Shown here piece after piece: positions 1-7,488 of a stretch of 37,761 nt of DNA (position 1 is its first letter; each line of letters begins with the position of its first letter). Source of the stretch: Xanthobacteraceae bacterium (lineage in GTDB: Bacteria; Pseudomonadota; Alphaproteobacteria; Rhizobiales; Xanthobacteraceae). The stretch lies in contig SCUB01000021.1 of the NCBI GenBank assembly GCA_004297465.1, positions 1 to 37,761 of the forward strand. Reading direction: 5' to 3'. The notes beneath the pieces were generated by a model, which was not told the DNA's origin, did no database searches, and worked only from the letters and a program-made list of their open reading frames with translations. Position numbers and translations under genes: made by a program.

Positions 1-992
1 AGCTCGGCTACGCGCTGTTGCCGCTGGTCAACGCGCCCGATGGCACCGACCGCCTCACCGAGCAGATCAAGGCGCTGCGCCGCTCGCTCGCGGTCGAGAT
101 GGGCTTCGTCATGCCGGCGGTGCGCATCCTCGACAACGTGCAGCTCGAAGCCAACACCTACGTCATCAAGATCAAGGAAGTGGACGCCGGCCTGGGGCGC
201 ATCTGGCCGAACCAGTACATGGTCATGGACCCGATGGGCGGCCAGGTGCAGGTGCCGGGCATCCACACCATGGAGCCGACCTTCGGCCTGCCGGCCACCT
301 GGGTCGACGCCGGGCTCAAGGAGGAAGCCTCGCTCAAGGGCTACACCGTGGTCGACGCCGCCACCGTGCTCTCGACCCACCTGACCGAGCTGCTGAAAGC
401 CAACATGGCCGACCTCCTGTCCTACGGCGAGGTGCACAAGCTCATCAAGGAACTGCCCAAGGAACAGGGCGAGCTGGTCAAGGACATCGCGCCCGGGCAG
501 ATCAGCATCTCCGGCATCCAGCGCGTGCTGCAACTGCTGCTCGCCGAGCGCGTCTCGATCCGCGACCTCTCCACCATCCTCGAAGGCATCGCCGACGCGC
601 TCGCCTTCACCCGCAACCCGAACACGCTGGTCGAGCATGTGCGCGCGCGCCTGGCGCGGCAGCTGTGCGCGCAGAACACCTCGCCCAACGGCTACCTGCC
701 GATCATCGCGCTGTCGGCGAAGTGGGAGCAGGCCTTCGCCGAAAGCCTGATCGGCTCGGGCGACGAGCGCGCGCTCGCCATGCAGCCCTCGAAACTGTCC
801 GAATTCATCAACCTGGTGCGCGACCGCTTCGAGCAGGCCGCGCGCGAGGGCGAGGCGCCGGTGCTGGTCACCTCGGCGACCATCCGCCCGTTCGTGCGCT
901 CGATCGTCGAACGGTTCCGGGCCCAGACCACGGTGCTGAGCCAGGCCGAAATCCATCCGCGCGCCCGCCTCAAGACCGTCGGCAGCGTGTGA
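1..992 (+). CDS. flhA: Flagellar export gate protein FlhA, C-terminal part (5' end outside window)
   Basis: About 330 residues of the cytoplasmic domain of FlhA, the large membrane component of the flagellar type III export gate. The frame is open from base 3 (LGYALLPLVN...) and ends at a TGA at 990-992, so the membrane part lies upstream of the window. Family-typical stretches include the region around VMPAVRILDN, IKEVDAGLGRIWPNQYMVMDP, EEASLKGYTVVDAATVLSTHL and the helical region around ISGIQRVLQLLLAERVSIRD. In the family this domain forms a nonameric ring that receives chaperone-substrate complexes. The next genes (ubiTUV) are on the same strand but appear to have their own promoter. Other flagellar genes (fliI, fliJ) lie 6-9 kb downstream. 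Confidence 0.95.
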   Translation, partial: LGYALLPLVNAPDGTDRLTEQIKALRRSLAVEMGFVMPAVRILDNVQLEANTYVIKIKEVDAGLGRIWPNQYMVMDPMGGQVQVPGIHTMEPTFGLPATWVDAGLKEEASLKGYTVVDAATVLSTHLTELLKANMADLLSYGEVHKLIKELPKEQGELVKDIAPGQISISGIQRVLQLLLAERVSIRDLSTILEGIADALAFTRNPNTLVEHVRARLARQLCAQNTSPNGYLPIIALSAKWEQAFAESLIGSGDERALAMQPSKLSEFINLVRDRFEQAAREGEAPVLVTSATIRPFVRSIVERFRAQTTVLSQAEIHPRARLKTVGSV

Positions 993-1011
993 CCCCCGCC
1001 CCCCGGACCGC

Positions 1012-1025
1012 TTGCCTTGCATCAA
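1012..1025 (+). promoter_or_regulatory. FixK/FNR-type box before ubiT, with a candidate -10 element
   Basis: TTGC-CTTGCA-TCAA fits the alphaproteobacterial FixK/FNR pattern TTG(A/C)-N6-(T/G)CAA. Its centre is near 1018.5. A weak -10-like CTAAAT lies at 1045-1050, which would put transcription start near 1058-1060, so the box would sit at about -41, the class II activator position. It lies 76 bp before the ubiT ATG, in the only gap between flhA and ubiT. The match and spacing are seen; the regulation is inferred. Confidence 0.6.
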
Positions 1026-1101
1026 CCACAAGGCCGGCCAGGACCTAAATCAAGCGAAAAGTCTCTTGCCGGGCGTGCCCCCGCCGCCGTAGATAGCGCC
1101 C

Positions 1102-1638
1102 ATGTCAGCCACATCCATTTCCTCGCCGCAGCGGTCCACGCAAACGAGAACCATTCCATTCTTGCGCGCGCTACCGATCCCGCTCATGCTGGTGCAGCCG
1201 ATCCTCGCCACCATTGGTTCGCGCGTCGCCTCGGGGCGCCCGGAACTGTTCGAGCGGCTCGGCCATCACGCGCAGAAATGCTTTGTGATCGACCCCATCG
1301 ACCTGCCCTTCGTGCTGGCGCTGCGGCCGGTCCCCGAAGCGCCGAAGCTCACCGCGCACCGGCGCAGCGACCTGCCCGCGCATGATGCCTGCATCGCCGG
1401 CAGCTTCATCAACCTGTTCGACATGATCGACGGCGCGCTCGACGGCGACGCGCTGTTCTTCTCGCGCGACCTGCGCATCACCGGCGACATCGAGGCGGCG
1501 GTGGCGCTGCGCAACGCGCTCGACGATCTCGACGGCTCGATCTTCGACGACGTCGGCACCGCGTTCGGGCCGTTTTCCAAACCCGCGGCGCTGGCGATTG
1601 CCGGCCTGCGTTCCCTGCGCGGCCGGAGCCGTTCATGA
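1102..1638 (+). CDS. ubiT: UbiT, SCP2-domain lipid-binding accessory protein for O2-independent ubiquinone synthesis
   Basis: 178 aa protein of the YhbT/UbiT family. After about 30 N-terminal residues comes an SCP2 sterol-carrier fold of about 100 residues, with the typical DLPFVLALRPVP, AGSFINLFDMIDG, GDALFFSRDLRITGD and RNALDDLD segments. UbiT binds isoprenoid quinone precursors and is needed with UbiU and UbiV to make ubiquinone without oxygen. Its stop overlaps the ubiU start (ATGA, 1635-1638), so the two are translationally coupled. A FixK/FNR-like box lies 76 bp upstream. The ATG at 1102 fits the family length. The assignment rests on the domain plus the ubiU-ubiV context, which is diagnostic. 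Confidence 0.9.
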   Translation: MSATSISSPQRSTQTRTIPFLRALPIPLMLVQPILATIGSRVASGRPELFERLGHHAQKCFVIDPIDLPFVLALRPVPEAPKLTAHRRSDLPAHDACIAGSFINLFDMIDGALDGDALFFSRDLRITGDIEAAVALRNALDDLDGSIFDDVGTAFGPFSKPAALAIAGLRSLRGRSRS

Positions 1639-2654
1639 CCACCACGCCCTCCACCTTCACCCGCCCCGAATTGATCTGCCCCGCCGGCACCCCCGCCGGC
1701 CTGCGCGCCGCCATCGAAGCGGGCGCCGACGCGGTCTATTGCGGCCTGCAAAACGCTACCAACGCGCGCAACTTCCCGGGCCTCAATTTCTCGGTCAAGG
1801 AACTGACCGAGGCGGTGGCCTACGCCAACGCCCGCAACGCCAAGGTGCTACTCGCGATCAACACCTTTCCGCCCGCCGGCAAGTTCGATCTGTGGAAGGA
1901 CGCCATCGACACCGCGGCCCGGCTCGGCCTGCACGCGGTGATCGTCGCCGACATCGGCGTCGCGGCTTACGCCGCGCGCACCTATCCGGAACTGCGGGTG
2001 CACCTGTCGGTGCAGGCCGGCGCCTCGTCGCCGGAAGCGATCCGCTATTACTGCGAGGAATTCGGCGTCAAGCGCGTCGTGCTGCCGCGCATCCTCACCG
2101 TCACCGAGATCGCCGACATCCACCGTCAGATCCCGTGCGAAATCGAGACCTTCATCTTCGGCAACATCGGCATGATGGCCGAGGGCCGCTGCAGCCTGAC
2201 CAACTACATCACCGGCATCTCCACCAACATGGACGGCGTGTGCTCGCCGGCCGCCGACGTGCGCTACGAGGAAACCGCCGACGGCACGCTGACGACGCGG
2301 CTCGGCGGCGTCATGATCGACCGCTTCGGCTGCAACGAAAGCGCCGGCTATCCGACCATCTGCAAGGGCCGCTACACCTGCGCCGGCAAGTCGGAGCCCT
2401 ATTACGCGTTCGAGGAGCCGCTCACCCTCAACCTGTCGTCGCTGCTGCCGGACCTGATGCGCGCCGGCGTCACCGCGCTCAAGATCGAGGGCCGCCAGCG
2501 CAGCCGCGCCTACGTCAAGGCGGTGGTCTCGGCCTACCGCAAGGCGGTCGACGACATCATGGCCGGCCGCGAGGTCGCGCTCGACAGCCTGATCGCGCTC
2601 ACCGAAGGCAGCAAGGAAAGCCAGGGCGCCTTCCGCAGCAAGACGTGGCGTTGA
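1635..2654 (+). CDS. ubiU: UbiU, U32-family Fe-S protein of O2-independent ubiquinone hydroxylation
   Basis: 339 aa, peptidase-U32-like family (YhbU/UbiU). The start PELICPAGTPAGLRAAIEAG and the following GADAVYCGLQNATNARNFPG are typical of the family. Four cysteines in the second half (GRCSLT, GVCSPA, GCNES, ICKGR) match the 4Fe-4S ligands known in UbiU. With UbiV it forms a complex that hydroxylates ubiquinone precursors using prephenate rather than O2 as oxygen donor. The ATG overlaps the ubiT stop by 4 nt. ubiV follows after 17 nt. It is not expected to be a protease despite the family name. Confidence 0.93.
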   Translation: MTTTPSTFTRPELICPAGTPAGLRAAIEAGADAVYCGLQNATNARNFPGLNFSVKELTEAVAYANARNAKVLLAINTFPPAGKFDLWKDAIDTAARLGLHAVIVADIGVAAYAARTYPELRVHLSVQAGASSPEAIRYYCEEFGVKRVVLPRILTVTEIADIHRQIPCEIETFIFGNIGMMAEGRCSLTNYITGISTNMDGVCSPAADVRYEETADGTLTTRLGGVMIDRFGCNESAGYPTICKGRYTCAGKSEPYYAFEEPLTLNLSSLLPDLMRAGVTALKIEGRQRSRAYVKAVVSAYRKAVDDIMAGREVALDSLIALTEGSKESQGAFRSKTWR

Positions 2655-2671
2655 GGACGGGGACAAACATC

Positions 2672-3589
2672 ATGACCACGACGACCCCCTCCCTCACCTT
2701 TGGCCCGGTGCTGTTCAACTGGAAGCCGGAAGCCTGGCGCGACTTCTATTTCCGCGTCGCCGACGAGGCGCCGGTCGACACCGTGTATATCGGCGAGACG
2801 ATCTGCTCGAAGCGCGCGCCGTTCTTCGTGACACTGTTCGACGAGGTCCGGGACCGTCTGGTCGCCGCCGGCAAGACCGTGGTGTTCTCGACACTGAGCG
2901 AGACCGTGCTCAAGATCGACCGCAATCTGGTCGAGAGCATCTGCGCCATGGAAGGCGCCGAGATCGAGGCCAACGACGCCTCGGCGCTGTACTACCTGCG
3001 CGGCCGTCCGCACCGCATCGGCCCGCTGTTCAACGCCTATAACGAGGAAACCCTGCGCGCGCTCGCCGCCAAGGGCGCCCATCACGTCTGCGCGCCCGTC
3101 GAGCTGCCAGGCACCTCGCTCGCCACGCTGTGCGCGTCCGCGCGCGAGGCCAACGTCACGGTGGAAGCACAGGTGTTCGGACGGCAGGGGCTGGCGCTGT
3201 CGGCGCGCTGCTACCACGCCCGCGCCCACGGCCGCACCAAGGATTCCTGCCAGTTCGTGTGCGAGAACGACGCCGACGGCCTTGATCTCACCACGCTGGA
3301 AGGCAAGCCGGTGCTCGCCATCAACGGCATCCAGACCATGTCCTACGATTATCTCAACCTGATCGCCGAGGTGCCGGCGCTGGCCGCCATGGGCGTGTCG
3401 GCGTTGCGGCTGTCGCCGCACTCGTGCGACATGGTGAAGGTGGCCAAGATGTTCCGCGGCGTGCTCGACGGCGCCATCGAGGTGGCGGAAGCCAGCCGCA
3501 CGCTCGACGGCCTCAACCTGTCGGCGCCGTACTCCAACGGCTTCTTCCACGGCAAGCCGGGCTACAGCTTGCAGCGCGCCGCCGATTGA
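2672..3589 (+). CDS. ubiV: UbiV, U32-family Fe-S partner of UbiU
   Basis: 305 aa, YhbV/UbiV family. It opens with LTFGPVLFNWKPEAWRDFYF and has the cysteine in GETICSKRAPFF near residue 47. A second cysteine group at ARCYHARAHGRTKDSCQFVC holds the remaining cluster ligands. The protein is the obligate partner of UbiU in O2-independent ubiquinone synthesis. The ATG at 2672 follows GAGGACGGGGACAAACATC, a purine-rich ribosome-binding region. It is the last gene of the ubiTUV unit. No clear terminator was seen after it; the next 358 bp hold only a gene remnant on the other strand. Confidence 0.93.
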   Translation: MTTTTPSLTFGPVLFNWKPEAWRDFYFRVADEAPVDTVYIGETICSKRAPFFVTLFDEVRDRLVAAGKTVVFSTLSETVLKIDRNLVESICAMEGAEIEANDASALYYLRGRPHRIGPLFNAYNEETLRALAAKGAHHVCAPVELPGTSLATLCASAREANVTVEAQVFGRQGLALSARCYHARAHGRTKDSCQFVCENDADGLDLTTLEGKPVLAINGIQTMSYDYLNLIAEVPALAAMGVSALRLSPHSCDMVKVAKMFRGVLDGAIEVAEASRTLDGLNLSAPYSNGFFHGKPGYSLQRAAD

Positions 3590-3610
3590 GGCGGGCCTGA
3601 CCGAGGCGTC

Positions 3611-3733
3611 CTAAAGTCCCAGCGCCGTCAGGCGAGCCGGCCGCCCCACGAGCGGCGGGCCCCAGTAATAGCCGCCGGTCACCGGCCGCGAGAAATCGAA
3701 CAGCGCGTCGGCATCGAGCCGCGTCAATGCATG
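3611..3733 (-). pseudogene. Possible 3' remnant of a DyP-type peroxidase gene
   Basis: The minus strand encodes a tail, DALFDFSRPVTGGYYWGPP then LVGRPARLTALGL, ending at a TAG (3613-3611). It resembles the C-terminus of dye-decolourising peroxidases, where a phrase like PVTGGYYWCPP is common. Upstream sequence in any minus frame does not continue the family, so only about 40 codons remain. The rest of the 3590-3947 gap shows nothing else recognisable. The family call rests on recalled similarity of a short segment and is tentative. Confidence 0.35.
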
Positions 3734-3947
3734 CTTCCGGTGGCGGTCGAAGCGGCTGCAACCCACATCGCATGCTGCATCGCGACGCAGCGCCCGCTCG
3801 CGACGGATCACATCCTCTCACTGCTTCGTGAGGTGGTCTTTGCAACCTTCGGGATTCGGCTACGTTTCTCCCCAACGAATAATCCGTGAACCTGCCGGGA
3901 GCGGCACACGACCAATCCCCGGCAAGTCAACGGCGGGAGGCTGTGAG

Positions 3948-4157
3948 ATGAACCATTCGTTCTACAGCGCAGATCGTGCGACTCACCTCAAGATCCTGGT
4001 GATCGGCGTGGCCGCGGCCATGCTGGTTTCGGTGGTCGGCCTGTCGGCGCGCATGACGTCTGGAGAAGGCATCTCCATGCAGGCCTCGGGTTCCGCCGTG
4101 ATCAAGGCTGACAAGCCGATGGTGTGGACCAGCAACGCGGACAGCACCATCCGCTGA
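3948..4157 (+). CDS. Small secreted or membrane-anchored protein, function unknown
   Basis: 69 aa. The ATG at 3948 is preceded by a good ribosome-binding site (GGGAGG, spacing about 7). Residues 14-34 (LKILVIGVAAAMLVSVVGLSA) form one hydrophobic segment, either a signal peptide or a membrane anchor. The remainder is a short polar tail with a VIKADKPMVWTSN stretch. Small proteins of this pattern (MNHSFYSADR... start, VIKA.KP near the end) are recalled from Bradyrhizobium relatives without a known role. It is convergent with the anti-sigma gene at 4564. No cysteine or lipobox is present. Confidence 0.7.
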   Translation: MNHSFYSADRATHLKILVIGVAAAMLVSVVGLSARMTSGEGISMQASGSAVIKADKPMVWTSNADSTIR

Positions 4158-4370
4158 CAAGGAATGCTCCCGGTTGCCCCCATCGACCGGGAACATGCGG
4201 AGGTCTACCGGGACGCTGCCCCCAAGACTCGCCCCGGCGCCTCCGCCGACCGCAAAGGACCGATTGCTCAATGCAGCCGGTTGTTTGCTCTAGTGGAAGT
4301 GTTCTGATGCCTGTCGCGCTCTCGTGAATGCCCTCACGACGCGCGAAAAACCGAAAGGAACATCCGCAAG

Positions 4371-4522
4371 GCCCATCCTTCGCCCCCAAGTCGGATGGGC
4401 ATCCCCAAGGTGGATAGGGTCATCCGTGTCCCGGATGACCCGCATGAAGCCAACCTAAGCCCAAAGTACCCAAGAGAAGTGCCCCAAATGGTATTGCGCC
4501 CCCTCCCCCAAGGGGGCGCAAT
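4371..4522. other. Cluster of three perfect inverted repeats (structured intergenic region)
   Basis: Within the 406-bp gap 4158-4563 three perfect stems are visible. GCCCATCC 4371-4378 pairs with 4393-4400. GGGTCATCCG 4417-4426 pairs with 4432-4441 (5-nt loop). ATTGCGCCCCC 4493-4503 pairs with 4512-4522 (8-nt loop). None is followed by a clear T-run on the plus strand. The last could still act as a terminator between the convergent genes. Three stems in 150 bp also fit a small structured RNA. No coding frame in the gap looks real. Confidence 0.55.
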
Positions 4523-4563
4523 GCTGTTCATGGGCAGCGCCGGGGATATGCGGACGGTGACGC

Positions 4564-5541
4564 TCAGCGCTTTTTCACGGGCGGACGCACCGCCTCGATG
4601 AGGCGTCCGGTGTACATGACCGGGCCGGTGGCGGCGCCGGTCGACGAGCCGCCCTCAGGCTCCATCGTCACCGCGTAATAGGCGGTGTTGATTACATCGG
4701 CGTCGTAGGACGCCAGCGCCGGCAGGATGGTGAAGTCCGCGTCGCCGATCATGCCGAGCGAGCGCGGTTGCGGATAGCGGTCGGACACCAGCCACAATTC
4801 GTAGCTCTTGCCCTGCTCCGGCTGCGCCATCACCCGCCGCACCGACAGCGTCTTGCTGGCCATGTCCACGGTCATGACGAAGGCCGGATAGGAGGTCTCG
4901 CGCTGCAACAGCGCGACATACTGTCCGTCCGGCGGCGTTTGCACCGTGACCACGTTGAGGCGCGCCTGACGCCGCATCGGCGCCGGCAGCAGGTCCGGCC
5001 GGTAGCTCTCGATCGTCAGGAAGGCGGCAAGGCCGGCGGCGATCGCGGTGGTCAGGCCGGTCAGCTTGCGCCAGCGCACCACGGAGCGGCTGAGCCTGAT
5101 GATCTGGGCGTTTCCCGGCGCAGCCGGCGGCTGCACCGCCACGGCGTCCTGGGTGTTGGCCGGGCGCGGCATCACCATGGGTTCGGGTTCGGTCCCGGTC
5201 ACGGCGGTGGTGGCTTCCACCGCCGCCTCGGGCGGAACGGGTTCGGCCGGGGCGGCAGTCTCGTCCGCCGGGGCGGGCGGCGGCGGTTCCGGATGGATGA
5301 CGACCTGGGGCGGCGGCAGGCCGTTGACGACGGCCTTGATGCGCTCCCACACATGGGGCGCCGGCTCGACCGAGGTCACCATCTCGTTGAGCACGCCGAG
5401 CTTGAGTTCCCAGGCCTGCACCAGCCCCTTGAAGCCGGGGTCCACCGTCATCATGGTCTCGACCTGGATGCGTTCCAGCGCATCCAGCGTGCCCAGCACG
5501 TATTCGGCGGCGAGAACGATATGATCGTCGCTGTAGGTCAT
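4564..5541 (-). CDS. RskA-family anti-sigma factor
   Basis: 325 aa. The N-terminal 70 residues (DDHIVLAAEYVLGTLDALER, then QAWELKLGVLNEMV) form the cytoplasmic sigma-binding domain typical of anti-sigma-K/RskA proteins. A Pro/Ala-rich linker follows. One membrane span lies near LTGLTTAIAAGLAAFLTI. The C-terminal periplasmic RskA domain contains LLQRETSYPAFVMTVD, SYELWLVSD and the closing TGPVMYTGRLIEAV. The ATG at 5541 overlaps the stop of the sigma gene (ATGA), supporting this start over an upstream extension. It presumably holds the partner sigma factor inactive at the membrane; the signal is unknown. Confidence 0.88.
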   Translation of the reverse strand: MTYSDDHIVLAAEYVLGTLDALERIQVETMMTVDPGFKGLVQAWELKLGVLNEMVTSVEPAPHVWERIKAVVNGLPPPQVVIHPEPPPPAPADETAAPAEPVPPEAAVEATTAVTGTEPEPMVMPRPANTQDAVAVQPPAAPGNAQIIRLSRSVVRWRKLTGLTTAIAAGLAAFLTIESYRPDLLPAPMRRQARLNVVTVQTPPDGQYVALLQRETSYPAFVMTVDMASKTLSVRRVMAQPEQGKSYELWLVSDRYPQPRSLGMIGDADFTILPALASYDADVINTAYYAVTMEPEGGSSTGAATGPVMYTGRLIEAVRPPVKKR

Positions 5542-6083
5542 CCTCCGAGGCACTCCCGCACTTCGATCAGGCTGCGCCGCAGCCATGTCTTCACGGTGTT
5601 GATGGGCCGCTCCAGCTTCTGCGCCAGCTGCTCGCGGCTCCAGCCGTTGTAATAGGCCAGCATCATCATGTTCTTGCGCTCGGGATCGAGCCGCTCCAGG
5701 CAGTCGAGCAGGCGTTTCAGTTCGTCGCTGCGCTCGCGCTCGGCCAGCGGATCGGGAGTGTCGGCGGCCACGTCCATGGCGGCGGATTCCTCGTCCAGGG
5801 GGATCTCGCCGCGCTTGCGGGTCAGGTCGATGGCGCGGTTGCGGGCGATCGCCACCATCCAGGTGATGGGCGAGGCGATGGCGGGGTTGAAGTGCCCGGC
5901 ATTGCTCCAGACCTTCACGTAAACGTCCTGGATTACCTCTTCGGCGAGATCCTTACGCCGCAAGATACGCAGCACGACGCCGTAGAGTTTCGCGCGCGTG
6001 GCGGCGTAAAGCCGCTCGAAGGCGGTCTGGTCGCCCTTGGCGACGGCGGCGATCAGCCACACCAGCTCGGCCGAGGTCAGCAT
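5538..6083 (-). CDS. ECF RNA polymerase sigma factor (SigK-like)
   Basis: 181 aa from the ATG at 6083; an in-frame upstream extension to 6134 is possible but is not family-like. Region 2 runs over residues 10-80 (FERLYAATRAKLYGVVLRIL, EEVIQDVYVKVW, ITWMVAIARNRAIDLTRKR). Region 4 covers about 120-175 (LDCLERLDPERKNMMMLAYY, WSREQLAQKLERPINTVKTW). ECF sigma factors direct transcription of stress regulons. Its 3' end overlaps the RskA-type anti-sigma gene, so it is a membrane-regulated sigma/anti-sigma pair. Its target promoter cannot be told from this window. Confidence 0.92.
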   Translation of the reverse strand: MLTSAELVWLIAAVAKGDQTAFERLYAATRAKLYGVVLRILRRKDLAEEVIQDVYVKVWSNAGHFNPAIASPITWMVAIARNRAIDLTRKRGEIPLDEESAAMDVAADTPDPLAERERSDELKRLLDCLERLDPERKNMMMLAYYNGWSREQLAQKLERPINTVKTWLRRSLIEVRECLGG

Positions 6084-6302
6084 TCCCAAAAGTCCCTGCC
6101 ACGTTGCGGGATCCGAACCTGCGCCGGCCCCCAAACAGACCGGCCACGGCCGGAGGCGAATTCATAACAAACTTTGTCCCTCGCCGTCATGCACTAACCG
6201 AATGTTATTTACCGGCGTTCAATATGCCGCCCGGCAACCGGAGCCTCGCCGGCAGCCGGATGATTCAACTCTTTTTTCAGGTGTCTTGCGCGGGAATTGG
6301 GC

Positions 6303-6914
6303 ATGCGCGGCGGCAAGATTTTATTTCATAACCTCAACATCCTGATCATCGACGATTCGGAATCGATGCAGCGGCTGATCGGCTCGATGCTGGAAGGCGC
6401 CGTCCGCGGCCGCCTGTCCATGTGCCGCGACACCGCAGCCGCCGCCGAGATGCTGGAACGCGAGCCGTTCCACCTCCTGATCGTCGACCGCGAGCTGACC
6501 GGCGAGTGCGGCCTCGAATTCGTGCGCCAAACCCGTACCCGGCCCGGCCCCAACCGCCACATACCGGTACTGGTGCTGTCGGTGAATGCGTTCCGCGAGG
6601 TGGTGCTGGAGGCGCTGATTGCCGGAGCGCATTCGCTGCTGCGCAAGCCGCTCAGCCGCCGCGCCCTGATCGGCCATGCGCGGCGCGCGCTGTCCGAGCA
6701 CTGGGTGTTCGTGCCGCTGGGCAGCCGCGTTGTACCGCTCAAGCCGGACATCGCCGAACAGCTCGGCGACCGGCCCAGCGAGGCGGAGGTGATCGCCGCC
6801 CTGTCGGCCGTGGTCTACAGCCCGGCGCAGCCCGGCGAGATCCTGTTCCGGATCACCGCCAAAGCGGAGCCGCCGCGCCAGATGCCGGTCCGCTCCGAGT
6901 TCGTCCTGATCTAA
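6303..6914 (+). CDS. Single-domain response regulator with an unassigned C-terminal tail
   Basis: 203 aa from the ATG at 6303. Residues 10-130 are a receiver domain: acidic pair in ILIIDDSES, phospho-acceptor Asp in LLIVDRELTG, Ser in VLVLSVNAF, Lys in LLRKPLSRR. The phospho-site lacks the usual following Met-Pro. The last 75 residues (from HWVFVPLGSR) match no output domain that I recognise. They are not obviously DNA-binding or enzymatic. The gene sits next to fliJ-fliI-ctrA, convergent with fliJ, so a role in motility or the cell cycle is plausible but not shown. Confidence 0.8.
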   Translation: MRGGKILFHNLNILIIDDSESMQRLIGSMLEGAVRGRLSMCRDTAAAAEMLEREPFHLLIVDRELTGECGLEFVRQTRTRPGPNRHIPVLVLSVNAFREVVLEALIAGAHSLLRKPLSRRALIGHARRALSEHWVFVPLGSRVVPLKPDIAEQLGDRPSEAEVIAALSAVVYSPAQPGEILFRITAKAEPPRQMPVRSEFVLI

Positions 6915-6959
6915 GGTTTTTTCGCGGATCGCGGGTTCGCCGCGATCCGGCAAGGGCCG

Positions 6960-7382
6960 TCAGGCCATCGCGCCGCCGAGGCGCGCGCGCATCAGCCCGA
7001 TGCTGTCGAGGTCGGCCTGCTCGCGGGCGTTCGCCTCGGCACGCTCGCGCGCCTGGTCGCGCTCGTCGAGCAGCTCGACCTTCTTGAGCTCCTCGAAGGC
7101 GTCGCCCAGGATGACCTTGGCCTCCTCAAGCTGGCCCCTGAGCTCGTCGGCCGAGCATTTGAGGTTCTCCCGGCGCTGGATCGCCGCCTTGGCATAGGTC
7201 GGATAGGCGAAATGCGACGGATCGTGGATGCCGGCGCGCTCCTGCTCGGTGGCGATCTCGCGTTCGAGATCGACCGCCATGCGCTCGAACTCGGCGATCA
7301 TGCCCTCGATCTGGATAACCCGCCGGCGCTTTTCATCGACCTGAAATTTCTTCAGCCGGATCAACGTCTCGCGTGACTTCAT
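6960..7382 (-). CDS. fliJ: Flagellar export protein FliJ
   Basis: 140 aa, highly charged, almost entirely alpha-helical coiled coil (KSRETLIRLKKFQVDEKRRR, then EFERMAVDLEREIATEQE and DELRGQLEEAKVILGDAFEE). FliJ is the central stalk-like subunit that couples the FliI ATPase to the export gate FlhA. The start MKSRETLIRLKKFQ at 7382 is chosen because FliJ homologues begin there; a longer frame to 7412 adds ten unlikely residues. It follows fliI on the same strand with about 106 bp between them. Confidence 0.88.
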   Translation of the reverse strand: MKSRETLIRLKKFQVDEKRRRVIQIEGMIAEFERMAVDLEREIATEQERAGIHDPSHFAYPTYAKAAIQRRENLKCSADELRGQLEEAKVILGDAFEELKKVELLDERDQARERAEANAREQADLDSIGLMRARLGGAMA

Positions 7383-7488
7383 CGACTTGATACTCCCCAG
7401 AAGCCCGTCCAAGCATGTGGATGGCGCCGGGCGCCCCCAACGGCCCGCCGGCAGAACTCAGAATGAGGGCAATCATGGCCTGACAAAG

